Shown here: piece after piece, positions 9,800-18,998 of the stretch
Numbering within the stretch: position 1 is the stretch's first letter
How the letters are laid out: the number at the start of each line of letters is the position of its first letter
IMG/VR virus record: IMGVR_UViG_3300010391_001464
Location: 1-64,000 of that record
DNA: 64,000 bases
Strand: one strand, 5' to 3'
DNA from: a virus
Notes under the pieces: model-generated
What the model was told of the DNA's origin: nothing
The model's input: the letters and a program-made list of their open reading frames with translations, nothing else
Databases searched by the model: none
Program-made: the position numbers and the translations under genes

Positions 9800-10687
9800 A
9801 TGGGGTATGAAGAAGATTATGCAGGATTAGCTGATTCTGGTTTTGAAGGTGGAAAAGAACAAGTAAAACCAGAAGACGAATTTTTCCATAGTTTGTATAT
9901 TTCAGGAAAACTTAGAAAGAATCATCTTCTAATAGATGAACAACCTGGGAAGTTACAAATTAGAGGTGTTAAATATAACCTCGATGAAGTACATATGATT
10001 ATTACTAATGTAAAGAAGGTTTTAGTAAAAGAAGAGAAAAAGGACGGAAGAGATACAACTACATGTTTCTCATTTAAACAGGGAAATTCACCATATAAAG
10101 GAAATAGCGGTAATACATGTGGATTAAATTCTGCTGAAAGAGCATCTTCGACCTTTTGTTCAATATGTAAGGAACAAATAATTGTCTCTGGAATTCTTAG
10201 TTCAAAAGAAGGAAAACCAGAATTATCACCTGAAAATAAACCGATTTTTGTATTCTTAAGAGCTAAGGGAATGAAGTATTCTAATATTGGAAATTATTTA
10301 TCAGATCTAGTAAAATTGGATTTATCACCTATCATAACTCCAGCAACAGAAGAATCAAAGAAATTTGAGAAAATTGCAGTTAATAATAAAAGATTTGTAA
10401 CTTCAATAAAAGTAGGTACTGCTAATTCAAAACATGGAATTCAGCAAGTATTTGATTTAACTAAGGGAAATCAGCTTAGTGACAATGATGTTAAGAAAAT
10501 TTTAGAAATTGCAAAAAAGACAGTAGAAAAGTTTAATGAAAAATTTGACTGGTCTAAACGATCAAATTCTACATCTACTGGTTATGCTCCTCAAGCTTTA
10601 GCAGAAAATCAATTTGAAAGTAAAAAATCAGAAGAAACAACAAAGAAGGAAAATTCAAATTTTTCTTTTGACGACATTCAGTTTTAG
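9800..10687 (+). CDS. Probable single-stranded DNA-binding protein
   Basis: A 295-residue soluble protein. Its C terminus is a Ser/Glu/Lys-rich linker ending in NFSFDDIQF, an acidic hydrophobic tip like that of bacterial SSB (DDDIPF) and phage SSBs, used to dock replication partners. The core (residues about 30-220) is beta-rich with a CSIC pair and another Cys (TCGLNSAERAS) that may bind zinc, as gp32-type proteins do. Just downstream is a strong terminator, consistent with high expression. The assignment rests on the tail, size and context, not on a recognised OB-fold signature. Two TAG codons and a TAA end the gene in tandem. Confidence 0.6.
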   Translation: MGYEEDYAGLADSGFEGGKEQVKPEDEFFHSLYISGKLRKNHLLIDEQPGKLQIRGVKYNLDEVHMIITNVKKVLVKEEKKDGRDTTTCFSFKQGNSPYKGNSGNTCGLNSAERASSTFCSICKEQIIVSGILSSKEGKPELSPENKPIFVFLRAKGMKYSNIGNYLSDLVKLDLSPIITPATEESKKFEKIAVNNKRFVTSIKVGTANSKHGIQQVFDLTKGNQLSDNDVKKILEIAKKTVEKFNEKFDWSKRSNSTSTGYAPQALAENQFESKKSEETTKKENSNFSFDDIQF

Positions 10688-10705
10688 TAGTAAGGTTATA
10701 ACATA

Positions 10706-10744
10706 AAATAGAGAAGGGACAATTATCATCCCTTCTCTATTTTC
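10706..10744 (+). terminator. Rho-independent terminator after SSB-like gene
   Basis: Perfect stem AAATAGAGAAGGGA / TCCCTTCTCTATTT with a 9-base loop, running into a short T-rich tail (TTTTCCTCT). Confidence 0.85.
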
Positions 10745-10779
10745 CTCTAATAAAAATAAATTACTGAAGGAGAATGTTC

Positions 10780-12003
10780 ATGTCAAAGACACAAGAAGTA
10801 AAACATGTTGAAAAGCTTGGGATTCCAACTCTTGGGATTGATGGTATTAGAAAACTTATTGAAAATGATGTACGTCTTTCTATTGTTGCAATGGAAAAAG
10901 GTATGAAGTTTGAAAAGTGTACCTTTCATATTATCGGACCTGCTGGAGTTGGAAAGACCCAAATTTGTTATCAAATTGCAGAAAATCTCAGCAAGTTATT
11001 TAAAGTAACCTTTGAAGTAATGATGATTAAAGCTCCAGTATTGAGCCGTGATGATATGATTATTCCATTTCCAGTCATAGATAATGGAAGAACTGATTTT
11101 AAAATGTTATATTCAGATTTTATCCCGAAGGAAAAGGACTCATATGGATTATTCGTTATAGATGAATTTTCTAGGGGTGATCATACATTTCAACAACTTA
11201 TGTGGCAAGTACAAAATGAATATTCTCTTCATTTACATAAATTCCCAAAAAAATGGTTTGTTATTTCAATTGATAATCCTGACGACCAGGAATATTCAAT
11301 GGATACTCTTGAAGATGCAGCTGGTATGAGAAGAATGATTCATGTGTATGTAGAAGTAAATCCTTTAGAATTTCTTAACTATGCAAAAAAGGCTCAAATA
11401 CATCCTTTGATTATTGATTATATTGAGGCAAAACCTGATAAGTTATATGATTTTGAATCTCAGAAAAAGGGAGCTGTATATGCTAACCCTGCATCTTGGG
11501 AAAAGTTGTCTGATCATCTAAAGAAATTCGATTTAGATGGTGGATGGAATAAGCATATGGATGAAATCGATGTTATTTCTTCAGGCTTAATAAATAGTCA
11601 TCATACTAGACTATTTAGAGAATTTGCAATGGATTTAAAGGATGTAACACCAAAAGATATATTCAATAATTATAATAAGGTTCGTCCTATCGTATTAGAA
11701 TTTGTCAAAAAGGGAAACAATACAAAACTAGCTGAAATTGTAAAAGGCTTCTTTACATTTATATCAAATAGCAGGCCAGTATATTCTGAAGTAGAACTTC
11801 TCAATATTATAAACTTTTTAACTGATATGCCGATTGATACAGCAGCTGTATTTATTACAGACGTTGATAATCTAGGTAGAGGTTCTGAAGAATATAAATA
11901 TATGACTAAACTACATGTTTCATCGATAAAATATGATAAGTATAAAACAGATTTTTATGAAAAATTAGCAAATATTTCTGACAAAAAGATTTCTGGTAAG
12001 TAA
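10780..12003 (+). CDS. MoxR-type AAA+ ATPase
   Basis: A 407-residue AAA+ protein with Walker A GPAGVGKT at residues 53-60 and Walker B LFVIDEFSRG near residue 125, followed by sensor-like VISIDNPDD. MoxR ATPases act as chaperones paired with VWA-domain proteins, and the next gene encodes exactly such a partner. The start is placed at ATG 10780 rather than 10774 because AAGGAG (10767-10772) leaves one base before the first ATG and seven before the second. Confidence 0.85.
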   Translation: MSKTQEVKHVEKLGIPTLGIDGIRKLIENDVRLSIVAMEKGMKFEKCTFHIIGPAGVGKTQICYQIAENLSKLFKVTFEVMMIKAPVLSRDDMIIPFPVIDNGRTDFKMLYSDFIPKEKDSYGLFVIDEFSRGDHTFQQLMWQVQNEYSLHLHKFPKKWFVISIDNPDDQEYSMDTLEDAAGMRRMIHVYVEVNPLEFLNYAKKAQIHPLIIDYIEAKPDKLYDFESQKKGAVYANPASWEKLSDHLKKFDLDGGWNKHMDEIDVISSGLINSHHTRLFREFAMDLKDVTPKDIFNNYNKVRPIVLEFVKKGNNTKLAEIVKGFFTFISNSRPVYSEVELLNIINFLTDMPIDTAAVFITDVDNLGRGSEEYKYMTKLHVSSIKYDKYKTDFYEKLANISDKKISGK

Positions 12004-12006
12004 GAA

Positions 12007-12026
12007 GAGATATATAAATATATCTC
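12007..12026 (+). other. Short AT hairpin between MoxR and VWA genes
   Basis: Inverted repeat GAGATATAT / ATATATCTC with a minimal loop and no T tract. A very similar hairpin (GGGATATAT / ATATATCCC) sits at 43016-43035, also just before a ribosome binding site. Possibly an mRNA-processing or stability element. Confidence 0.4.
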
Positions 12027-12051
12027 CATATTATATATATAGAGAGGATAA

Positions 12052-13416
12052 ATGGAAGATACTGAGGATAGGTTAAAAGAATTAATTGCGAGAATGGTTC
12101 TCAGAACATCTTATTGGGGGTTCTTATTTTCATTAATTAGAAGAAAATCAAGCGACCAGTTTCCAGCACCAATGGGCGTGGCCCCAAATCGTGACGGAAC
12201 TATAACTTTATGGTATAACCCACAATATGTAGATAAAACTTCAGACAATTCGATCCTTAAAATTCTTGAACATGAAGGAATGCATTTATTAAATCAACAT
12301 GTTCCCAGATTAATAAGAATGATTGGAACTGAATCAGATCCTGTTAAAAAAAGTATAAAAATTAAAGTTTGGAATTTAGCATCTGATTGTTGTGTAAATA
12401 GTCAAATGAAAATGCCAAAGGAACTTGAAATATGTGGGATTACGGTGAAGCTTTGTTTTCCTGAAAAGTTTAAATTACCAGCAGGTAAAGCATCTGAATG
12501 GTATTATGATGAATTGATGAAAAGTGCCGAAAAATTAATGGAAGAATTATCTAAGTGTCCAAATTGTGGAGAACCAAAACCTGGGCATGGTGATGGTAAA
12601 GATGGAAATGGAAATGATAAAAGTAAAGATTTTTGTACTTGTGGTGAAGGGGTAGGACAATTAGCAGACGATCATAGTCAATGGATAAATGATGATGTTA
12701 AAAATTCTCCTGACCAACAATCTTTAGCAAGAAAACTTGAAATGAATACTGCAAATACAATTCGAGAATCTACTAGAAGTTTTAAACAAAGAGGAACTTT
12801 ACCCGCCGGGATTGAAGAATTAATTGGTGATATATTAAATCCTCCTAAACTTCCATATCATTTAATCATTAGAAAATTAGTAAAGGGGTCTAGATTAAGT
12901 AAATTCAAACCAAGTTCTACAAGAATTAATAGAAAAAGAACTTATACATTTGTAACTGGAAAAAAAATAAATATACCAGATATAAGTCCTTTTCCAGGAA
13001 AGAAAAGAGACTTTACATTTAACATAGGAATTCTTATTGATACTAGTGGATCAATGGGACCAGATGATATGCTTGAAGGTCTTTCTGGTATTAAAGGAAT
13101 TATTGAAAATGATAAAAATGTACAAACTACTGTAATTGAGTGTGATGGTGAAATACAAAAAGAATACATATGTAAAAAAGTTAAAGATATAGATCCTAAA
13201 ATGAGAGGTAGAGGTGGTACTACTTTAGGACCGGGCCTTTTCAGATTTAAAGAACTTAATCCAGATATTATTTTATGTTTTACTGATGGATATACTGAGA
13301 ATATAAATAATTATATTAGATCAGATCTTCCTAAGAAAATTGTTTGGGTATTAACCCCTGACGGTTCTGCTGAAGTAGTAGATAGAACTGGTTATGTTGT
13401 TAGATTGCCAAAATAA
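12052..13416 (+). CDS. VWA-domain protein with N-terminal metallopeptidase-like domain
   Basis: A 454-residue protein of the DUF2201/VWA-like type. The N-terminal part has HEGMH at residues 74-78 (HExxH zinc-peptidase signature). A Gly/Asp/Lys-rich linker with a CPNCG and CTCG cysteine pair follows near residues 180-200. The C-terminal VWA domain has the MIDAS motif DTSGSM at residues 330-335, plus GRGGTTLGPGL and CFTDGYTE for the other metal ligands. These proteins pair with MoxR ATPases; here the ATPase gene lies 48 bases upstream. The substrate is unknown. The pair could remodel a phage complex or attack a host one. Confidence 0.8.
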   Translation: MEDTEDRLKELIARMVLRTSYWGFLFSLIRRKSSDQFPAPMGVAPNRDGTITLWYNPQYVDKTSDNSILKILEHEGMHLLNQHVPRLIRMIGTESDPVKKSIKIKVWNLASDCCVNSQMKMPKELEICGITVKLCFPEKFKLPAGKASEWYYDELMKSAEKLMEELSKCPNCGEPKPGHGDGKDGNGNDKSKDFCTCGEGVGQLADDHSQWINDDVKNSPDQQSLARKLEMNTANTIRESTRSFKQRGTLPAGIEELIGDILNPPKLPYHLIIRKLVKGSRLSKFKPSSTRINRKRTYTFVTGKKINIPDISPFPGKKRDFTFNIGILIDTSGSMGPDDMLEGLSGIKGIIENDKNVQTTVIECDGEIQKEYICKKVKDIDPKMRGRGGTTLGPGLFRFKELNPDIILCFTDGYTENINNYIRSDLPKKIVWVLTPDGSAEVVDRTGYVVRLPK

Positions 13417-13431
13417 AAATATTAATAAATT

Positions 13432-13466
13432 GAAATTGTTGTCGGCGAGAATCCGACAACAATTTC
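13432..13466 (+). terminator. Hairpin after VWA gene, possible terminator
   Basis: Perfect 14-bp stem GAAATTGTTGTCGG / CCGACAACAATTTC with a 7-base loop. There is no proper T tract after it, so it could be an mRNA 3' end stabiliser rather than a terminator. Confidence 0.6.
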
Positions 13467-13492
13467 ATAACTTTAATCTAAGGAGAAAATAA

Positions 13493-13999
13493 TTGTCTAC
13501 TAAATTTTCAAAATATGTTTTAAAAACTAGAGAATCAGGTTCTAATGAGAATCATTGGAACAGATATACATTAAGATGTGAATGTGCGGACGGCGGTCAT
13601 GAAATTATTATAGATAGTTATGCTGCAGATAATGGTGAAGTTACATTAAATCTATATCAAAATCTTCATAGTCAAGAAGCATGGTATAGGTATAATAGAA
13701 CTAATATTAATACTGAAACATTTAAAGGTAAGTTGGAATATATATGGGAATGGACCAAGGACAATATTGATCTTTATAAAAGAAGAATTAAAATAGCAAT
13801 AAAAATTCTTTTCATCGGAGATGCAATGTTTCAGGGTGATATGTTAATATTAAGTCCAGATCATTTAGAAGAATTTATTGCGGCTTTAACTGAAGTAAAA
13901 GATGATATGAATATTTTTTATTCTAAATTAGCAAAAGAACATGAAGAATGGAATAGAAGAAAAAGTATTATATTAAATAAAAATATAGGGAATCTTTAA
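13493..13999 (+). CDS. Unknown 168-aa protein (TTG start)
   Basis: Starts at TTG 13493, seven bases after AAGGAG; no ATG fits. The N-terminal half is beta-rich and includes CECADGGHEIIIDSY. The C-terminal half is helical and charged. No family recognised. It heads a run of tightly spaced genes that leads into the topoisomerase B subunit. Confidence 0.7.
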   Translation: MSTKFSKYVLKTRESGSNENHWNRYTLRCECADGGHEIIIDSYAADNGEVTLNLYQNLHSQEAWYRYNRTNINTETFKGKLEYIWEWTKDNIDLYKRRIKIAIKILFIGDAMFQGDMLILSPDHLEEFIAALTEVKDDMNIFYSKLAKEHEEWNRRKSIILNKNIGNL

Positions 14000-14001
14000 T
14001 T

Positions 14002-14301
14002 ATGGAATTAAATAGTTCAGATAAATATAAAGAAATAGATAATTTAATAAATAATAATGTAGATTTATTTTGTAATGAAATAAAAATTACTTTGATGAAA
14101 AATGCTAGACTAAAAAATAAAGATAGTTGGTTAGGTTCATCTAAGGAGATATTAATATTAAAATTAACAGAAGAATTTGTTGAATTATTAACTGTTCTAA
14201 GACACTCAAATGATCCATATGAAATTACATTAGAAGCAACTGATCTAGCTGCTGTTTCTATGATGATTCATGATAATTATGGAATAAAGTTAAAAAAATA
14301 A
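14002..14301 (+). CDS. MazG-like nucleotide pyrophosphohydrolase-type small protein
   Basis: A 99-residue all-helical protein. The pattern DSWLGSSKEILILKLTEEFVEL followed by EATDLAAVSMMIHDNYG matches the phage MazG-like family, in which an E-x2-E-L motif on one helix and E-x2-D on the next bind Mg2+ for NTP pyrophosphate hydrolysis. Here the first motif is EEFVEL and the second EATD. Only the core is present, as in other short phage versions; activity is inferred. Confidence 0.55.
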   Translation: MELNSSDKYKEIDNLINNNVDLFCNEIKITLMKNARLKNKDSWLGSSKEILILKLTEEFVELLTVLRHSNDPYEITLEATDLAAVSMMIHDNYGIKLKK

Positions 14302-14314
14302 TTGGAGGATATAA

Positions 14315-16096
14315 TTGTTAGAATATAAAGCAAGCGATATACAAGTATTAAATGAAATTGAACATTTACAATTAAATCCAAGCATGTATGTTTCTAGAAC
14401 TAATGAACCAGGTCATTTAATTGAAGAACCATTTGACAATGCATTAGATGAAGCTTTAGCTGGTCATGCAACAATTATTGAAGTAAATTTAGACACAAAA
14501 AATCATATATATTCTGTAACCGATAACGGTAGGGGAATACCAATAGAAAATGATATACCAATTATTGTTTCTACTAAACTATTTTCGGGAGCAAAATTTC
14601 GGGACAGAAAATCAGCTTATATGATCTGTTCTGGTTTGCATGGAGTAGGTCTTGTTACTGTATTGGCTCTCTCTAAACAATATATGGTAGAGATCTATAG
14701 AAACGGAAAACATGCAAAATTTCTTTTTATTCAAAGTAAATTAAAAGAAAAAATTATCGAATCTTTTAATGGAGATAAGCCTTTTTCAACTAAAATAGAA
14801 TTTATTCCTGATAAAAAATATTTTAGTACAAATATTCCAGAAGTACATAGAATAAGACAAAGAATATTCTCAGCATCTGTAGAACTTCCTAATACTATAT
14901 TTAGATTGAATATAGATGGAAATATTGAAACTATTAAATTAGATAAAGACACACATTTTAAGAAAAACTGTCTAAATGATAGTGATGAAACAATATCAAA
15001 TATAATAGATATTAAAATAATTGATTCAGTAGAATTATTTGAATCTAAATTTTGTTATTCATGGAGTGGTGCTATAACTCCACGATTCATATCTTCTGTA
15101 AATCTTCTTCCGGTTCCTGATGGTGGATGCCATGTAAATTTATTTTATGAGTTTGTAAAAGATTATTTCACTGATAAAGGAAAAAAATCTAATTTAAAAT
15201 TTCAACCAAATGATACATTATGTGGATTACGATCTTATTTTAATTTACGTTTAATTAAACCTGAGTTTTCTGGTCAAGCAAAGTTTAGATTAGATAATAA
15301 GAAAGAAGATTTAGAAAGATTTATAAATAAATTAAAACCTACATTTGATGAATATTTTTCAAAGAATCCTCAAGTATTAGTTGATATCCTAGGTCATTTT
15401 GAAGATTATAGAAAAAGTATTGACTCTAAGAAGATTAAAGTTTCAAATGGAAGAAGAGGTTCTACAAAATTTACTAAGTTAAGAGAATGTACCAACCCAA
15501 ATGGAGAATTGTTTATAGTTGAAGGAGATTCTGCAGCTGGTGGTTTTGTACAGTCTAGAGATCCTAGAAAACATGCAATTTTTCCATTGAAAGGTAAAAT
15601 TCCATCAGCAGTTACTAAAAAAGAAATACTTGAAAATAAAGAAATGTCTGAAATGATTTTATCATTTGGTACTGGAGTTGGACCTCAGTTTGATATTTCT
15701 AAATTAAAATATAATAAAATAATATGTACTACTGACGCTGATGATGATGGGGCACATATTGCAGTCTTATTAACTATGAATATTGCTTTATTAACTCCAG
15801 AAATAATAAAACAAGGAAAATATTTTATTGCTATTACACCTCTTTATTCTATAAATGAAAAGAAAACATTTATACCACTATGGACAAAAGAAGAGTTAGA
15901 TAAAGCAGTAAATGATAAAAGAAATATAACCAGATTTAAGGGATTAGGAGAACTTAATCCAGAACAGATAAAAATTTCAATTCTAGATGAAAAAACAAGA
16001 TATTTAATCCCAGTACATTATTCAGAAAATATGGATTATCTTATAAAATTACTTTCTGACGCTAATGAGAAAAGGAAATTAGTGGAGGCCAAATAG
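14315..16096 (+). CDS. Type II DNA topoisomerase B (ATPase/Toprim) subunit
   Basis: A 593-residue GyrB/ParE-like protein starting at TTG 14315 behind GGAGG. The GHKL ATPase domain shows EEPFDNALDEALAG (catalytic Glu and Mg-binding Asn), DNGRGIP and GLHGVGLVTVLALS. The transducer is followed by Toprim motifs EGDSAAGGF, PLKGKIPS and TTDADDDGAHIAVLL, then FKGLGELNPEQ. It is continuous, unlike T4 where gp39 and gp60 are separate. The A subunit is at 17198. Together they would form the phage topoisomerase needed for replication and segregation. Confidence 0.93.
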   Translation: MLEYKASDIQVLNEIEHLQLNPSMYVSRTNEPGHLIEEPFDNALDEALAGHATIIEVNLDTKNHIYSVTDNGRGIPIENDIPIIVSTKLFSGAKFRDRKSAYMICSGLHGVGLVTVLALSKQYMVEIYRNGKHAKFLFIQSKLKEKIIESFNGDKPFSTKIEFIPDKKYFSTNIPEVHRIRQRIFSASVELPNTIFRLNIDGNIETIKLDKDTHFKKNCLNDSDETISNIIDIKIIDSVELFESKFCYSWSGAITPRFISSVNLLPVPDGGCHVNLFYEFVKDYFTDKGKKSNLKFQPNDTLCGLRSYFNLRLIKPEFSGQAKFRLDNKKEDLERFINKLKPTFDEYFSKNPQVLVDILGHFEDYRKSIDSKKIKVSNGRRGSTKFTKLRECTNPNGELFIVEGDSAAGGFVQSRDPRKHAIFPLKGKIPSAVTKKEILENKEMSEMILSFGTGVGPQFDISKLKYNKIICTTDADDDGAHIAVLLTMNIALLTPEIIKQGKYFIAITPLYSINEKKTFIPLWTKEELDKAVNDKRNITRFKGLGELNPEQIKISILDEKTRYLIPVHYSENMDYLIKLLSDANEKRKLVEAK

Positions 16097-16098
16097 TT

Positions 16099-16497
16099 AT
16101 GGAACTATTCATAGAGTTAGGTCCTATATTATTAAATATTAGTATATATTTATGGTTAGTAATAATAATAATTATGATTTTAAATATAATTAAAAAATAT
16201 GTAATACAAAAACATAATTTTATTTCAAAATATTTGATATTATTTTTACATAAATATAAAATTCTAACTGCAGTATGGATAAAAACAGAAGATAAATTAA
16301 TTTTAACTTTTAGATCTAATAAATTAAAACCAGATGAAACTAATTTTTCTTGGTGTTATTATTATCCGTTTTCTAATGAAACATATAAAAAAGTATTTCT
16401 TTTTAATAATGGAAAATGTTTTAGTATTTTAATTAAAGATAGAAATGGATACTGGAAAGACCATAATTCTATTCACTCAAAAATAATGGAGGTTTAA
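16099..16497 (+). CDS. Membrane-anchored unknown protein
   Basis: 132 residues with one long N-terminal hydrophobic helix (residues about 8-35), then a basic segment and a small soluble domain ending WKDHNSIHSKIMEV. The following frameshifted gene is a paralogue, with a matching C terminus (WKDYTSISLKIMEV). Unknown function; both lie between the two topoisomerase genes. Confidence 0.65.
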   Translation: MELFIELGPILLNISIYLWLVIIIIMILNIIKKYVIQKHNFISKYLILFLHKYKILTAVWIKTEDKLILTFRSNKLKPDETNFSWCYYYPFSNETYKKVFLFNNGKCFSILIKDRNGYWKDHNSIHSKIMEV

Positions 16498-16915
16498 ATG
16501 TTAAAGATTTGGATCAAAATTAAGATGACAGTAATTTACTATTATAATATATTAAAATATTATACTAAAGCATTTTTAAATAATTTACTTGACCGTTGTC
16601 TTTCATGTTTTTCATATATTTTTCTTATATTAATAACAGTCTGGTATAAGATATATAGAAAGTTTAATAAAGATATTAAATTAGTTTGGATTAAACTGAT
16701 TGATGTAGAAACTAATAAAAAATTAATTTTTCTGTCTGAAAAAAAAATATGAACCAATAAAAAGATATTATTATTGTAATCCGTATATTATTACTAATGA
16801 AGAAATTATTTTAAGTGATAATGGAAAAGCTTTTCCTCTTGAATATTCTTCTATAAAAGATGGTATGTTTTGGAAAGATTATACTTCAATCTCGTTAAAA
16901 ATAATGGAAGTTTAA
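16498..16915 (+). pseudogene. Frameshifted paralogue of the 16099 membrane protein
   Basis: The first frame from ATG 16498 stops at TGA 16750, just after a run of nine A (16739-16747). Skipping one base of the run continues as SEKKYEPIKRYYYC... and ends WKDYTSISLKIMEV at 16915, closely matching the upstream paralogue. The intact product would be about 138 residues. Either a real A-run mutation, polymerase slippage restoring the frame, or a homopolymer sequencing error. Confidence 0.6.
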
Positions 16916-16918
16916 AAA

Positions 16919-17168
16919 ATGAGAAAAGAAAAAATATTTAAAAATGATGATGAATTATTTAATTTTGCTGACAAAAATGATTATAGTAATGTCTACATGG
17001 TCTTCTGAGGCTAACGATGTTTTAGAAAATTTAGATATGCATCTAAAAAATTTTGGAATTCAAGTTGTTTTGATTATGGCAGTTGATTATTATGCTTATA
17101 AAATTGAACCAATAAATATACTTTCTGCAACTAAATTTTATTTGGAAAGAGGCATTAATATTGAATAA
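16919..17168 (+). pseudogene. Possible small soluble protein with frameshift
   Basis: ATG 16919 opens MRKEKIFKNDDELFNFADK and stops at about 17008. A +1 shift there continues SSEANDVLENLDMHLKNF to 17168, giving a sensible soluble acidic protein of about 82 residues. Reading only from ATG 16944 instead gives an implausible hydrophobic Met/Ile/Leu-rich N terminus. The frameshift interpretation is by composition only. Confidence 0.35.
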
Positions 17169-17197
17169 AAATAATATGAAATAGAAGGAGGAAACAA

Positions 17198-18526
17198 TTG
17201 GATAAAATCATTCCATCTTTTTATGAGCGCTACGGTAGAATGGTAAATTTATCTAGAGCAATTCCTTTAGCCATAGATGGGTTAAAGCCAGTTGAAAGAA
17301 GAGTATTATTATCAGTATATGATATAGCAAGAGATAAATTTACAAAATGTGCTAAAATAGATGGACATTGTATAGGTAATTATCATCCTCATGCTTCTGT
17401 ATACGGAACTATAGTATTATTTGTAAATCAAGGATTTTTAGATGGTCAAGGAAATTTTGGCGCGCATATAGGAGTAGACGATTGTCCTCCTGCAGCAATG
17501 AGATATACAGAAGTTAGATTAAATAAAGAAATGTATGATATGACATTTAGACTAGTTAAATATGTTCCATGGAAAGAAGGAGAAATTATTGGGGATCAAG
17601 AACCAGAATTTTTGCCAACTATGTATCCTATTTGTCTTTTAGGTAAATATTATACTCAAGGTATTGGTTTTGGATTTAAACCTTTAATTCCATGTTATAA
17701 AAAGGAAGATCTACATAAAAGACTTTTATGGTTATTAGGTAAAAGAAAAACTAAACCTATAATAAAACCAGTATCTAATTGTGATATTATATCTGGAGAT
17801 GATTTATTAGAAAGTTTATTAACTACTGGAAAGGCAGCAATAAAAGTAAAAGGAAAATATACCTTAGAACCACATTTAAATAAATTAATTTTACATTCAT
17901 GGCCACCTGGTAAAAGTTTTGAAACTCTTTTAAGAAAATTCTCTTTAGAATTAGACTCAAGTGATATTGGATTTCAAGATTTATCAGCTAATGATCAAAC
18001 TGAGATTGTATTTGAGGTCCTTAAACAAAGAAATAGAGATGTAATATATAAAAGTTTTATAAAGAAAATGGATGAAGTATTAAATGGTTCTATATCATTT
18101 GAAACTTTAGTAGTCAAAATAAGTGAAAATAATAATCCATATGTGGTACCAGTTTCAATTGATTCGATGCTTTTAAATACATATAAAATGTATTTAGATG
18201 TGAACAAAATAATGTTACAATCTGAAATGAAAGAAACATACTTAGTTATCGACGAATATAAAATTCTAGAAAAAATACGTCCGGAAATTTCGAAAGAAAT
18301 TCAGAATAAAATAACAAATATAGATATTGTAATTAAAAGAATCTCAGACAAAATCAAAATACCAGAAGATATAATTAGAAATTTATTTGGAAAGTATAGA
18401 ATCAGTAAGCTTTTGACTCTTGATACTGATACAGAAAATCTTTCCAATGATATAAATAATTATTCAAATAAATTAAAAGATATAAATAATTTCGTTTTAG
18501 GACAATATGGAGCGATTAATGTTTAA
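17198..18526 (+). CDS. Type II DNA topoisomerase A subunit
   Basis: 442 residues, the same length as T4 gp52, starting at TTG 17198 behind GGAGG. AIPLAIDGLKPVERRVL is the GyrA/ParC N-terminal block. IGNYHPHASVYG and GNFGAHIGVDDCPPAAMRY carry the winged-helix DNA-cleavage site with the catalytic Tyr at residue 103. The C-terminal beta-pinwheel of gyrase is absent, as in T4-type enzymes, so negative supercoiling activity is not expected. Partner of the 14315 product. Confidence 0.93.
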   Translation: MDKIIPSFYERYGRMVNLSRAIPLAIDGLKPVERRVLLSVYDIARDKFTKCAKIDGHCIGNYHPHASVYGTIVLFVNQGFLDGQGNFGAHIGVDDCPPAAMRYTEVRLNKEMYDMTFRLVKYVPWKEGEIIGDQEPEFLPTMYPICLLGKYYTQGIGFGFKPLIPCYKKEDLHKRLLWLLGKRKTKPIIKPVSNCDIISGDDLLESLLTTGKAAIKVKGKYTLEPHLNKLILHSWPPGKSFETLLRKFSLELDSSDIGFQDLSANDQTEIVFEVLKQRNRDVIYKSFIKKMDEVLNGSISFETLVVKISENNNPYVVPVSIDSMLLNTYKMYLDVNKIMLQSEMKETYLVIDEYKILEKIRPEISKEIQNKITNIDIVIKRISDKIKIPEDIIRNLFGKYRISKLLTLDTDTENLSNDINNYSNKLKDINNFVLGQYGAINV

Positions 18527-18872
18527 AGATAAAGATTTAGTCTCTTGTAAACGATGTGACGGAAAAGGAATTAAAAATATTATATTAATTTTAGTTCATC
18601 CTTGTGATTCTTGTAATGGTAGTGGTTTAGTTGAATGGATTAAAAATATAGTATCTAAAAAAAGAAAAAGAAAAAATGCAACATTAAAAAATAGATCTCT
18701 TATTTTAGAAAATATAATCAAATTAGAAACCGCCTTAAAAGAAGAATTTGAACTTCTTGGTGAAATATATGTTTATGATATTATTGAAGATCTTCATAAG
18801 ATAGATGAATCTAAAGATATTAACGAGGAAATTAATATTGTTCTCGAAGGTACAGATTTAAAAGATAATTAG
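18507..18872 (+). CDS. Small protein with DnaJ-like zinc motif and TM-like segment
   Basis: 121 residues, overlapping the topoisomerase gene end by 20 bases; ATG 18519 is an alternative start. CKRCDGKG and CDSCNGSG form a DnaJ-type pair of CxxCxGxG knuckles separated by a hydrophobic stretch. GLVEWIKNIV and a basic segment follow, then acidic helices. Many phages encode such small Cys-rich proteins of unknown role. Confidence 0.65.
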   Translation: MERLMFKDKDLVSCKRCDGKGIKNIILILVHPCDSCNGSGLVEWIKNIVSKKRKRKNATLKNRSLILENIIKLETALKEEFELLGEIYVYDIIEDLHKIDESKDINEEINIVLEGTDLKDN

Positions 18873-18905
18873 AATTATTAAATATAAACAAAATAGTTGA
18901 GTAAA

Positions 18906-18983
18906 ATGATATCAAGAGAAAGATACCCAATTAAAAGACAAAATGAAGGTATTGAATTCGCTTCTAGTCAAGTAGAATATTAA
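18906..18983 (+). CDS. Possible 25-aa peptide
   Basis: Small open frame MISRERYPIKRQNEG... filling the gap before the QueD gene. It has no clear ribosome binding site, so it may not be translated. Confidence 0.25.
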   Translation: MISRERYPIKRQNEGIEFASSQVEY

Positions 18984-18998
18984 GGAGGATGATGTTTT

